NCBI GenBank assembly: GCA_965219235.1
Contig: OZ244721.1
Coordinates: 1,426,001-1,490,000 of the forward strand
DNA length: 64,000 nucleotides
Source: CBDHCC01 sp965219235
GTDB lineage: Bacteria; Pseudomonadota; Alphaproteobacteria; Sphingomonadales; Sphingomonadaceae
Direction of reading: 5' to 3'
Shown: in pieces, positions 1-7,597 of the stretch
Layout of the letters: the number at the start of each line of letters is the position of its first letter
Position numbering within the stretch: the stretch's first letter is position 1
Made by a program: the position numbers and the translations under genes
Notes under the pieces: generated by a model
The model's database searches: none
What the model was told of the DNA's origin: nothing
Seen by the model: the letters and a program-made list of their open reading frames with translations, nothing else

Positions 1-529
1 GTGCGATGGCGTTGACGTTGATCCCGTCCTTGCCCAGTTCCTTGGCGAGAGAGCGGGTCATCGCGGCGATCGCACCCTTGCTGGCGATGTAATGCAGGTT
101 GTTCGGCGTTCCCAGGAAGATGGTGGCCGACGTCAAATTGACGATACGGCCCCACTTCTTCTCGCGCATGTGCGGAACCACCGCCCGGCTGCAGAGGAAC
201 GGCATCATCGTGTTGACGGTGACCACACGGGTCCAGTCCTCTGGCGAGATGTCATCGAGCGGTTGCGGCTTGATCTCGGATGCCAGTGCGGCGTTGTTCA
301 CCAGGACATCGACGCCGCCATACTTTTCGTCGATCGTCGCGAAACACCGTTCCACGCTTGCCGGATCCGACAAGTCGCACTGGACCTGATCGATCCCATC
401 GACGTCACCGGCGTCGATGTGTCTGGTTCCAATGACGTGAGCGCCTGTGCCGACGAACCCCTTTGCGATAGCGGCACCGATGCCGGTCGTGGCGCCGGTC
501 ACGAGTACGATCTTTCCATCAAGGCTCAT
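1..529 (-). CDS. SDR family oxidoreductase, 3' end cut by window edge
   Basis: The first 176 codons of a short-chain dehydrogenase/reductase are visible; the gene runs off the left edge. From ATG at 529 the protein opens with MSLDGKIVLVTGATTGIGAA, a Rossmann TGxxxGIG nucleotide site. Further on come the structural NNA motif (LVNNAA), a serine in NLTSATIF and a YIASK catalytic Tyr/Lys pair. It is therefore an active-looking NAD(P)-dependent alcohol/ketone oxidoreductase; the substrate cannot be told. It lies 47 bp downstream of the small isomerase-like gene on the same strand, probably in one operon controlled by the divergent LysR gene. Confidence 0.9.
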   Translation of the reverse strand, partial: MSLDGKIVLVTGATTGIGAAIAKGFVGTGAHVIGTRHIDAGDVDGIDQVQCDLSDPASVERCFATIDEKYGGVDVLVNNAALASEIKPQPLDDISPEDWTRVVTVNTMMPFLCSRAVVPHMREKKWGRIVNLTSATIFLGTPNNLHYIASKGAIAAMTRSLAKELGKDGINVNAIA

Positions 530-576
530 GATTCTTCTCCAATTGGTTTCAGACGCGTTCGACGCCTTGCTTTGTC

Positions 577-876
577 CTACGCGGTGTGTTGCGGACCAAA
601 TCCCCCGTAAGGCTTGGCATTGGTGATCCTGCCCGTCACCCAGCCGCCCTTGACGCCGGGATAGTCGGCAAGAAGGCTCTCCATATGCTCGCGCGAGTCC
701 GCCTCGAAGACGGACAGGATCGCCTGCTCCTCCTCGAACAGCCAGATCTGCCGCAGAAGCCCCTGTGCGTAATACTCACGGGACTTCTCATATTCGGACT
801 CGATGCCCTTTTGCTGGTCGTCCGAGGACATCTGGTTGAACTTCTCATTGAAGTTGCCGTGAATCACGAACTGCAT
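577..876 (-). CDS. Small muconolactone-isomerase-like (dimeric alpha/beta barrel) protein
   Basis: A 99-residue protein beginning MQFVIHGNFNEKF. Its length and pattern (an N-terminal beta-strand, a helix rich in Glu/Tyr/Arg, then SVFEADSREHMESLLADYP) resemble the muconolactone delta-isomerase/YCII-type ferredoxin-like fold. Members of that fold are small oligomeric enzymes or accessory proteins of aromatic or ketone catabolism. No catalytic residue can be assigned with confidence. It precedes the SDR gene on the same strand and diverges from a LysR regulator, so it is probably part of a LysR-controlled catabolic or stress operon. Family assignment is moderate. Confidence 0.7.
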   Translation of the reverse strand: MQFVIHGNFNEKFNQMSSDDQQKGIESEYEKSREYYAQGLLRQIWLFEEEQAILSVFEADSREHMESLLADYPGVKGGWVTGRITNAKPYGGFGPQHTA

Positions 877-1016
877 GAGCTATCTCCTGGAGCCGATCGG
901 GTTCCCTAATCGCCACCAAACACGTCGGCTTCCTCGTGTCGCGGCGGCCTGCTCTCAAGGATGTAAGAAAACGCGCACGGCTTGATAATCAGGCGGGAGT
1001 TCGCTTTTGTCATGCC

Positions 1017-1982
1017 ATGGCGGCACAAATCGGATTGGAGCGTCTGACCGGCCTGACCGCGTTCGCGCGTGCCGCGTCGCTCGGGAGCTACACGGCGGCC
1101 GCGCGCGCGCTGGCCGTATCGCCCTCGGCTGTCAGCAAGAGCGTGCAGCGACTGGAACAGCAGCTCGGCATCCCGCTGTTCACCCGCACCACGCGCTCGC
1201 TGACGCTCACCCCGGAAGGACGCGATCTTCACGAACGCGCAACACGGCTGCTGCACGAAGTCGAGGCGATCGAGCAGATGGCCCTCGCGTCGCGCGCCGA
1301 ACCGGCCGGGACGCTGAAGGTCACGGCCCCGATCCCGATCGGCGTGCATCTGATCGGCCCCGCTCTGCCCCGCTTCCGCGACCGCTACCCCAATCTGGCT
1401 GTGGATCTGCGCCTCGGAGACAGGAAGGTCGACATCGTCGAGGGCGGCGTCGACGTCGCGCTCCGGGTGGGGGAACTGGAGGACTCCGGGCTGCTCTCGC
1501 GTCGGCTGGCGCCGCACTGGCTGTGCGCGTTCGCCGCGCCCGACTATCTCGCACGTCGCGGGACACCAAGGCATCCCGACGAATTGGCCGGACACGACTG
1601 CGTCGATTTCCGCATCCAGAGTTCGGGCCAGACGGTGCGCTGGCCGTTCCGGATCGGCGAGCGGGAAATCGAGATCACGCCGAAAGTCGCGATCACAGTG
1701 GACGTCGGGGACGCCGTGGTGTCCGTGCTGGCGGCGGGCGGCGGCATCGGCATGTCACCTCCCTACATCGCCGAGCCCTATGTCGAGCGGGGCGAACTCG
1801 TGCCGATCCTGACGAGCTTCGCTGTGCGACGGTCCAGCATCACGGCACTCTGGCCCGAAAGCCGCCGCAGCAGCCCGAACGTCCGGGCGTTCCTCGGCCT
1901 GCTGACCGAAATTTTTCCATCCCCGCCTTCTTGGGATCGCCTAATTGAAAGCGACGGTCAGGCTCAATGGCGATCACGATGA
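1017..1982 (+). CDS. LysR family transcriptional regulator
   Basis: A 321-residue LysR-type regulator. The N-terminal winged helix-turn-helix is clear (SYTAAARALAVSPSAVSKSV, then QLGIPLFTRTTRSLTLT, roughly residues 15-60). An effector-binding domain fills residues 90-300. I chose ATG at 1017 (MAAQIGLERLTGL) because homologues begin near there; an upstream ATG-initiated extension from 936 adds 27 unlikely residues. It is divergent from the isomerase-like/SDR pair, the usual arrangement in which the regulator controls the neighbouring operon through the shared 140-bp intergenic region. The inducer is unknown. Confidence 0.93.
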   Translation: MAAQIGLERLTGLTAFARAASLGSYTAAARALAVSPSAVSKSVQRLEQQLGIPLFTRTTRSLTLTPEGRDLHERATRLLHEVEAIEQMALASRAEPAGTLKVTAPIPIGVHLIGPALPRFRDRYPNLAVDLRLGDRKVDIVEGGVDVALRVGELEDSGLLSRRLAPHWLCAFAAPDYLARRGTPRHPDELAGHDCVDFRIQSSGQTVRWPFRIGEREIEITPKVAITVDVGDAVVSVLAAGGGIGMSPPYIAEPYVERGELVPILTSFAVRRSSITALWPESRRSSPNVRAFLGLLTEIFPSPPSWDRLIESDGQAQWRSR

Positions 1983-2201
1983 ATGCGCAAGAATTGACCA
2001 ACAGAAGGCCATACAAAAAAGGCGTCCAGAGTTAACTGGGTTTTGCAGTCCGCTATTTTATCGGCGAAGTACGAAAGTCACTGCCCGGTAGGTAGTCCGG
2101 GTGACGCGCGAGCGTTCGTGCAAGTGCCGGCCCGAGGGCCGGTCGCCGGTGCGTCCTTTGCCACTGTTTTTGCAAGGGACGACATATTCCCGTAATCAAG
2201 T
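1983..2201. other. Non-coding gap after the LysR gene
   Basis: No credible coding sequence is seen. It contains a short perfect inverted repeat (CCGGCCC, 2-nt loop, GGGCCGG at 2127-2142) without a T-run, and an imperfect inverted repeat GTCCTTTGC/GCAAGGGAC around 2153-2179. The latter may be residual insertion-sequence end sequence, because an IS481 remnant begins at once after it. Confidence 0.5.
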
Positions 2202-2379
2202 CTAAGTGTTAGGTTCCAGACTATGATGGTGCGGGTTTGACGTAAAGCGTTTTGGCTCATTTTGCCATGCCTTGCGGATGGCTTCGTAGGGGGTGAGCTC
2301 CTTGAGAGTCTTGAGCCGGCGAGCGAAGTTATAGGCGGCGGCGAAGTCGCCGAGGTGCTGCCGCAGTTGGTCATGGCTG
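2202..2379 (-). pseudogene. IS481-family transposase, C-terminal remnant
   Basis: Reading the minus strand gives SHDQLRQHLGDFAAAYNFARR followed by LKTLKELTPYEAIRKAW and a stop (TAG at 2202-2204). This is the characteristic carboxyl end of IS481-type transposases: the YNFARR-LKTL-LTPYE signature and a final Glu-Pro-Asn-Thr. The integrase core with its DDE residues is missing, so it cannot be functional. It is joined in frame at about 2380 to an IS5-type fragment. Confidence 0.85.
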
Positions 2380-2537
2380 CGATTGTAGATCGTCTTCGGC
2401 GGGCCGTATGCCGCATCACGAAGATGATGCCGCTGACGACCCGTCGATCATCGATCCGCGAAAACCCCGTGCGACAACGGAAAGCAAGGCTCGATCCGGC
2501 GCATCTGCGCCTGTGACAACCAGATCAGGCCACTCAC
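2380..2537 (-). pseudogene. IS5-family transposase, N-terminal remnant
   Basis: From GTG at 2537 the minus strand reads VSGLIWLSQAQMRRIEPCFP, the usual start of small IS5-group transposases (the SGLxWLSxAQMxRIxPxFP pattern). A UGA follows. The expected DDRRVVSGIIF segment lies in another frame, and reading then returns to DAAYGPPKTIYNR in the original frame. Two compensating frame slips plus the stop show decay. The piece ends abruptly at TIYNR, where IS481 sequence takes over. Confidence 0.85.
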
Positions 2538-2618
2538 GGCAACGCCTCCTCGCGCCGCCATTGAATCAGCCGATCGCCACTTTCACAAACGGTCTAACAG
2601 GCCCGGTGCCTAGATCCT

Positions 2619-3497
2619 TCAGCGGATGACCACAGGCTTCAACTCCTCCTCGGCCCATTGTCGGAAGGTCGTCGAGCCGGTGTTCTCGGCAGTGCGCGAT
2701 GCCGCATTGTCCATACCGTCGTTTTTGGCGCGCATCATATCGACATAGCCTTGAGCGAAGTTCTCGCTCATCCCGCGCTCCTTCAGCTGCGCCTTGAACG
2801 CATCGAACGGCACCTGGCGGTAGCGTACTTCGCGGCCGAGCACGTCGGAGACGATGGCGGCCATCTCGTCGAACGACAGGTCCTGCGGGCCGAGGACCGG
2901 CACGTCCTCCTGACCAGTCCAGGAAGGATCCGTCAGCAGGCGTGCCGCGGCGGCGCCCATATCGCGCGTGGCGGTGTGGGGCAGCTTCCTGCCCGGATCG
3001 ATCGGGCCGAACATCTGCCCCTGCCTGATCGCGTCGACCTGCTGCAGCGTGTTCTCCATGAAGCCGGGCATGGCGATGGCACGGACCGCGGCGCCGGTGT
3101 CGTTCAATAAATCGACCATGCGGATCGATGCGGTGACCAGTCCCGCCTCGTCCTCCCACTTGGTGCCGCGACCGAGCGCGGTGACCACGACGACGCGGGC
3201 AACGCCGTGGCGACGGATCGCCTCCGTCGCGGGCCGGGTGAACTCGAGATAGGTTTCCTCTAGCGTTTCGCCTGGCGTCGGCGGCGCGACCCAGAACAGC
3301 GCTTCGGCTCCTTCAAAGCCGCGATCGACGATCGCGGCGTCACCATGGGACCCCTCCACGATATCGACCGCGTCGCGAACGGCCGGCGGTAGTTTGCTGG
3401 CGTCGCGTACGACGACGCGGACATCCTCGCCCGCGTCGAGCAAGTGCTGGAGCACGTGATGCCCGATGTTGCCGGTCGGCGTGGTGACGACGATCAT
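2619..3497 (-). CDS. NmrA-like NAD(P)-binding SDR (atypical short-chain dehydrogenase)
   Basis: A 292-residue protein starting MIVVTTPTGNIGHHVLQHLL; TPTGNIG matches the glycine-rich nucleotide site of the NmrA/QOR2-like atypical SDRs. The central part (ALFWVAPPTPGE, RVVVVTALGRG) and the tail keep the family pattern, but the classical YxxxK pair is not evident, as is common in this group. Members act as quinone/NADPH-linked reductases or redox sensors. ATG at 3497 overlaps the stop of the upstream DUF5519 gene by 4 nt, so the two are translationally coupled. A longer in-frame start at 3605 lies inside that gene and is rejected. Confidence 0.88.
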   Translation of the reverse strand: MIVVTTPTGNIGHHVLQHLLDAGEDVRVVVRDASKLPPAVRDAVDIVEGSHGDAAIVDRGFEGAEALFWVAPPTPGETLEETYLEFTRPATEAIRRHGVARVVVVTALGRGTKWEDEAGLVTASIRMVDLLNDTGAAVRAIAMPGFMENTLQQVDAIRQGQMFGPIDPGRKLPHTATRDMGAAAARLLTDPSWTGQEDVPVLGPQDLSFDEMAAIVSDVLGREVRYRQVPFDAFKAQLKERGMSENFAQGYVDMMRAKNDGMDNAASRTAENTGSTTFRQWAEEELKPVVIR

Positions 3498-3895
3498 GCC
3501 CTTTTCTCCGCAGGCCGCAGCCGATCGTAGTTGCGGCGGAAGAGCGCCGTGGTGCCATCGACTCCCAGCCGGTCGACATTGGCGAGCGTCCATCCTTTCG
3601 CCCACGGAAAGGGTCGACCGAGGCCTTGGGCCACCATTTGCGCCCCGAGTTCGGGCGTGGTGGCGAGATGGATCGAACCGTCGAGATGAATATGCCCCAA
3701 CTCTTCGGCACCAACGTAGAAATCGATGCCGTCGACCCGCCTCTGGTCATGGAGGTGCCAGTGCGTGGTGGCCTCGACCTCCGGCCATGCGGCGATCGCG
3801 TCGGACACCGTTCGGAGCAATCCCTCGAGGGGCGGTGGTGGGGCGAGAGGACCTTTGGCTTCGCGCGGGACGGTGAAGAGGGCTTGCTGGTTCAT
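3494..3895 (-). CDS. DUF5519 (luciferase-domain-like) protein
   Basis: A 133-residue protein. The core has WPEVEATTHWHLHDQRR, VGAEELGHIHLDGSIHLAT, then PFPWAKGWTLANV, which fits the DUF5519/luciferase-like family: a small alpha+beta domain with conserved GHxH and Trp positions and no established reaction. ATG at 3895 follows a GAGG Shine-Dalgarno by about 7 nt; an in-frame ATG 12 nt upstream is an alternative. It is coupled by a 4-nt overlap to the NmrA-like gene and lies 41 bp downstream of the epimerase-like gene, so all three probably form one operon. Confidence 0.78.
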   Translation of the reverse strand: MNQQALFTVPREAKGPLAPPPPLEGLLRTVSDAIAAWPEVEATTHWHLHDQRRVDGIDFYVGAEELGHIHLDGSIHLATTPELGAQMVAQGLGRPFPWAKGWTLANVDRLGVDGTTALFRRNYDRLRPAEKRA

Positions 3896-3936
3896 GATGA
3901 GCCTCATGCATGGAGATGAAAACGATGGATGTGATT

Positions 3937-4836
3937 TCAGGCTTGGGATGGCCGGTAGTCCATAGTCCGCAGATCCTCGACAATGCCGCAACCGCTGGGA
4001 TCCCAGCCGAGCCGCTCGCGCGTCCACGCGCTCGACGCCGGCATGTCCATGCCGGCGAACGGCCCGAGCCAGCCGAAATGCTCCATTGCCTCGTCTGCCG
4101 AAAGCGACCTCACCGGGATGCCGAGCCCCGTGCCGATCGCCTCGGCGATCTCGCGGACCGGCACGCCTTCCTCGGCGACGGCATGCCAGCGTGCGCCGGT
4201 CTCGTGATGGTCGAGCGCCAGCCGATAGAGCCGCGCGACGTCGCTCACGTGCGCGGCCGGCCAGCGGTTGGCGCCGTCGTCGACATAGGCTGACACGCCC
4301 GTTGCGCGGGCGATCTCGATCGCGGGCGAAATCAGGCCCTGCTTCTCGGCGTCGTGAACCTGCGGCAGGCGTACCACCGCGACCGATACGCCACGCTGCG
4401 CGACCTCCTCGCCGGTCAGTTCGGACAGGCGGCGCGGATTGGGATTGTCGCGGTCGAACACGTCCTCAATCGCAAGCCGGCCCGGTCCCGGGCTGCCCAT
4501 ACCGGTGCCCGACGTGAGGATGAATGGCCGGTCCGAGCCCACAAGCACCGCGCCGATCGCCTCGATGACGCGCTTGTCCTTCTCGGTGTTCTCGACGAAA
4601 TGCGAAAAATCGTGATCGAAGGCGGTGTGGATCACCGCGTCGGCCTTGGCCGCGCCGCTGGCGATACTCTCCGGGTCCTCGAGCGTGCCGCGATGCGTTT
4701 CCGCGCCGGCCTCAGCGAGCGAGCGAGCGCCGGCATCGGAACGGGTCAGCCCGATCACATGATGCCCAGCGTCGAGCAGTTCGGGCAGGATTCGAGAGCC
4801 GATGAAGCCGGTCGCGCCGGTGAGGAACACGCGCAT
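3937..4836 (-). CDS. NAD-dependent epimerase/dehydratase-like extended SDR
   Basis: A 299-residue extended SDR. The start MRVFLTGATGFIGSRILPEL carries the TGxxGxxG Rossmann motif; ADAVIHTAF and ILTSGTGM follow. The family's YxxxK appears replaced, as in the SDR_a5-like group often annotated as sugar-nucleotide epimerases or 3-beta-hydroxysteroid-type reductases. It is the first gene of a minus-strand operon with the DUF5519 and NmrA-like genes. It diverges from the XRE regulator across a 95-bp AT-richer gap that should contain both promoters. Confidence 0.88.
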   Translation of the reverse strand: MRVFLTGATGFIGSRILPELLDAGHHVIGLTRSDAGARSLAEAGAETHRGTLEDPESIASGAAKADAVIHTAFDHDFSHFVENTEKDKRVIEAIGAVLVGSDRPFILTSGTGMGSPGPGRLAIEDVFDRDNPNPRRLSELTGEEVAQRGVSVAVVRLPQVHDAEKQGLISPAIEIARATGVSAYVDDGANRWPAAHVSDVARLYRLALDHHETGARWHAVAEEGVPVREIAEAIGTGLGIPVRSLSADEAMEHFGWLGPFAGMDMPASSAWTRERLGWDPSGCGIVEDLRTMDYRPSQA

Positions 4837-4931
4837 AAGATGTCTCCCTTATTGTAGAAACGGCATATTGGGCTAATAGCGTCCTGTTAAAGGGGTGACC
4901 TTATCCCAGTATAGATATCAACAGGATCGTC

Positions 4932-5765
4932 ATGGCAACCGACACCGCCAACATCCTCGGCACCTATCTTCGTGACCGCCGCGCCCGCCTCGATCCGGTC
5001 GCGTTGGGCTTTCCACCCGGGCGGCGGCGCACGCCAGGCCTGAGACGCGAGGAGGTGGCGAGCCGCGCGAACATCAGCCCGACCTGGTACACCTGGCTCG
5101 AGCAAGGTCGTGGCGGCGCACCGTCCGCCGATGTCCTCGACCGGATTGCCGCCGGGCTGATGCTGACCGAGCCCGAACGCGAGCATCTGTTCATGCTCGG
5201 GCTCGGACGGCCTCCCGAGGTCCGCTACAAGCGCGTGGACGGCGTGACGCCGCGCCTCCAGCGGTTGCTCGACGCGCTGGAGGTCAGTCCGGCGATCATC
5301 AAGACCGCGACCTGGGACGTGATCGCCTGGAACCGTGCCGCCGCGGTGTTGCTGACCGACTATGCCACGCTGCCGTCCGATCGGCGCAACATCCTCCGGC
5401 TGATGTTCGCCGATCCCGGCGTGCGCGCAAGGCAGGAGGACTGGCAGGGCGTCGCGCGGTTCGTGGTGGGCGCGTTTCGGGCGGACGCGGCGCGCGGCGG
5501 CGCGAGCGCGGAAATCGCGGACCTCGTCGAGGAGTTGTCCCGCAAGAGCCCGGAGTTCGAGGTTCTGTGGCGTGACAACGACGTGGTCGCGCAGGGTGAG
5601 GGGCTGAAACGGCTCCGGCACGATGAACTGGGTGTGCTGGAACTGGAATTCTCCGCGTTCGCGGTCGACGGGCGACCGGAACTCGGCATGGTCGTCTACA
5701 ATCCCGCCACTGACGAGATCGCGGACAGGATTCGCGACTATCTACAGCGGCGACAGAAAAACTGA
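4932..5765 (+). CDS. XRE-family HTH regulator with MmyB-like ligand-binding domain
   Basis: A 277-residue regulator. Residues about 10-85 form a Cro/C1-type helix-turn-helix (GLRREEVASRANISPTWYTW, LEQGRG, then ADVLDRIAAGLML). The remainder matches the MmyB-like PAS-related ligand-binding domain (the ATWDVIAWNRAAAVLL pattern and a basic C-terminal tail). Such proteins commonly repress an adjacent oxidoreductase operon and respond to fatty-acid or aromatic-type ligands; the ligand here is unknown. It is divergent from the three-gene SDR operon, its most likely target. Confidence 0.93.
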   Translation: MATDTANILGTYLRDRRARLDPVALGFPPGRRRTPGLRREEVASRANISPTWYTWLEQGRGGAPSADVLDRIAAGLMLTEPEREHLFMLGLGRPPEVRYKRVDGVTPRLQRLLDALEVSPAIIKTATWDVIAWNRAAAVLLTDYATLPSDRRNILRLMFADPGVRARQEDWQGVARFVVGAFRADAARGGASAEIADLVEELSRKSPEFEVLWRDNDVVAQGEGLKRLRHDELGVLELEFSAFAVDGRPELGMVVYNPATDEIADRIRDYLQRRQKN

Positions 5766-6090
5766 ATGGCCGCCGCCAGCCTCGCCAATCGCGCATTCCC
5801 GACGCGATCTCATTCAGCGTGTTTCCCTGGATGAAATGCATCGCGTCCTTCGACCCGGAGTCGGACATTTGGGGCTGGTTCGCTGCTTCCCAGAACGAGG
5901 CGTCCATCCATGTTCTGAGTTTCGGCTTATACCAAGTCCCTGAGGGGCTGACTCACGGCAGGGATTCGACTTCGCTCAGGACAAGCTTGTCGTGCGGGGT
6001 CCGTGATCACGGTCCCAAGCAACTGTTCGGGGTTTGGGAAGACGGATGCGCCCTTGCTCAGAAACGGTCTTCACAGACCGGTTTGTCGAG
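5766..6090. other. Non-coding/decayed DNA with a REP-like stretch
   Basis: No real gene is seen. A REP-like motif (TTCGACTTCGCTCAGG at 5965-5980) runs directly into a 12-bp palindrome (GACAAGCTTGTC, 5980-5991). A related motif occurs inside the IS481 remnant at about 6900. The rest has no recognisable coding content. Confidence 0.5.
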
Positions 6091-6261
6091 GGGCCGGTCG
6101 AGAACGTCTGGCAGTTCATGCGCGACAACTGGCTCTCTAACCGGGTCTTCAGCTCCTGCGCCGATATCCTCGATCACTGCTGCCACGCCTGGAACACGCT
6201 CGTCGAGCAGCCTTGGCGCATCATGTTCCTCGGACTGAGAAGCTGGGCGCATCGGTCATGA
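6091..6261 (+). pseudogene. IS630-family transposase, C-terminal remnant
   Basis: The plus strand encodes PVENVWQFMRDNWLSNRVFS and then DILDHCCHAWNTLVEQPWRI with a stop after SWAHRS. This is the carboxyl end of IS630-type transposases, where the last catalytic acidic residue sits in the PxENxW motif. Everything upstream is missing, so it is a dead 3' fragment. Confidence 0.85.
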
Positions 6262-6340
6262 TCTCAGAGATTTGGTGTTAGCCCCGATCTTAGAGCCTGT
6301 ATGGCACTCCCTGAAATCGGGTGAAATTAACATAGTATCG

Positions 6341-6379
6341 CTCTTAATCAGCGGGCCTTTGGTTCGAGCCCAAGTCGGC
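6341..6379 (+). other. Fragment resembling the 3' half of tRNA-Lys (CTT); possible att remnant
   Basis: CTCTTAA (6341-6347) fits a Lys anticodon loop with anticodon CTT at 6343-6345. It is followed by TCAGCGGG and a good T-arm: TTTGG, loop TTCGAGC, CCAAG (6358-6374; five pairs including one U-G). The 5' side of the anticodon stem does not pair, and no D-arm, acceptor stem or CCA is present, so this is not a functional tRNA. A 3' tRNA piece running from the anticodon loop is the segment typically copied by site-specific integration. It adjoins the truncated IS481 remnant. Confidence 0.5.
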
Positions 6380-6898
6380 AGTTTTCTTTTATCCAATCCC
6401 CCACGTCACCGCTGTGAGACCGCTGAGGGTCTTGTACCGACGGGCGAAGTTATAGGTGGCCAGGAAGTCGGCGAGGTGTCCCCCTAGCTGATCATGGCTG
6501 TCGTATTGGAAGCGCTTGACGGTTGCCTTGATGGTGCGGTTCACCCGCTCGACCTGGCCATTGGTCAAGGGGTGGTTCGGCTGGGTGAGCCGATGCTCGA
6601 TGTCGTTCACCTCGCAGATCATGTCGAAGCGCATCTGGCGCGACCACGCGGTGTCTCGATTGCGTGGCTGGTCAGGGAACTGGATGCATGGTTTTCAACA
6701 AGGTGTTCGAGGAACTCCCACGCCGTTCGTAGATCAGCCTTGTCGACCAGCTGGGATGGCGAACTTACTGGTGCGGTCGATGCCGACGAACAGGTGGAGT
6801 TTGCGTTGACCTTCGGTCGCCTGCGGCCCGGCGGTCTGCACCTCGGCGATATCCATGTGGAAGCCGATGGGATAGCGCTTGAAGCGCTGGCGTTTCGG

Positions 6899-6922
6899 CC
6901 CTTCGACTTCGCTCAGGAGAGC
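6899..6922. repeat. REP-like motif inserted in the IS481 pseudogene
   Basis: CCCTTCGACTTCGCTCAGGA lies between the codons for GDK and KRQRF, adding about eight in-frame residues (ALLSEVEG). The same motif occurs at 5965-5980. Confidence 0.65.
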
Positions 6923-7024
6923 CTTGTCGCCCTCGACATCGGGGATATGCCATGCCGCTGGAGGCATCGATGCAGCGCTGACCAGGTCGGATGTGGAATC
7001 GACGGCTGCAATGCATAGAGGCAG

Positions 7025-7049
7025 TCCCCCGCCTTCACGGGGGCAGGCT
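7025..7049. repeat. REP-like hairpin inserted in the IS481 pseudogene
   Basis: A CCCCCG/CGGGGG stem with a CCTTCA loop (7026-7043) separates the LPL and LYAL parts of the transposase reading. Intact family members have two or three codons there, so the hairpin is an insertion. Confidence 0.65.
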
Positions 7050-7325
7050 AGCGGCAGCAGGGTATGCCGCCGGAAAATCGATAACCATCGCCTCCTCAAC
7101 TTCGGTCAGGGTCGTGGAGCGAGGGGCCTTCAGCCCGGTCTTCAGATCATCGACCGTCGCTCGCTTGCGCAACTTGGCCACCGTCTTGGGGTTGATCCCC
7201 AGATCTCCGCTCAGCGTCGCGAGCGAAGCTTGCGACGCCGTATTGCTGCTCGGACGGCGTGCGTGGTCCTGGCGCTCCCGTGACGAACCTGTCGCATAAT
7301 GCTTCCTTCCATTCCAACGAAAGGA

Positions 7326-7597
7326 TCGCACCACCGTGGGATCAAACACCTTCGGTTACAACCGGGTGTGGAGTTTGGTGAGCGTTGCTCGGAACGTCTG
7401 AGATCGAACCTCGCTCGCCTTGTATCGCCCCTCTAGCCCTGTGCGCAACGGACAGAATGCCGGGTCCCCTCTTCTGCCTTCTCCGCCGGTTTCAGGCACT
7501 TTGCGAGCGAGTCGCGATCCGCACGGCGATGCCCCTGCCAAGCGCCACTTCGCGCCCCGGATGACATCGGCGGCTCGGAGTATCCGCTCGCCAGTGC
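7326..7597. other. Non-coding gap before the halogenase operon end
   Basis: I see no credible gene, RNA or strong hairpin here. It separates the transposon debris from the stop codon of the first halogenase-like gene. Confidence 0.5.

Larger units (their letters stand above)
6410..7297 (-). pseudogene. Decayed IS481-family transposase with inserted REP-like hairpins
   Basis: The transposase can be followed from ATG at 7297 (MRQVRHGSARTTHAVRAAI) through LGINPKTVAKLRKR, FRRHTLLPL, VEGDK, KRQRFKRYPIGFHMDIAEVQ, FVGIDRTSKFA and MRFDMICEVNDIEHRLTQPN to LATYNFARRYKTLSGLT, where homology stops. Several frameshifts separate these blocks. Two short hairpin-type sequences interrupt it, one after LPL (about 7025-7049) and one after GDK (about 6899-6922). 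It is non-functional. Confidence 0.85.

Noticed and set aside
2127..2142. Terminator after the LysR gene
   Set aside because: The stem has a 2-nt loop, lies 145 bp downstream and lacks a T-run.
5980..5991. GACAAGCTTGTC as another copy of the TBDR promoter palindrome
   Set aside because: It is continuous with a REP-like motif in transposon debris and has no promoter next to it; the 12-bp match is likely coincidental.
6341..6379. Functional tRNA-Lys gene
   Set aside because: No D-arm, acceptor stem or paired anticodon stem; only the 3' half is recognisable.
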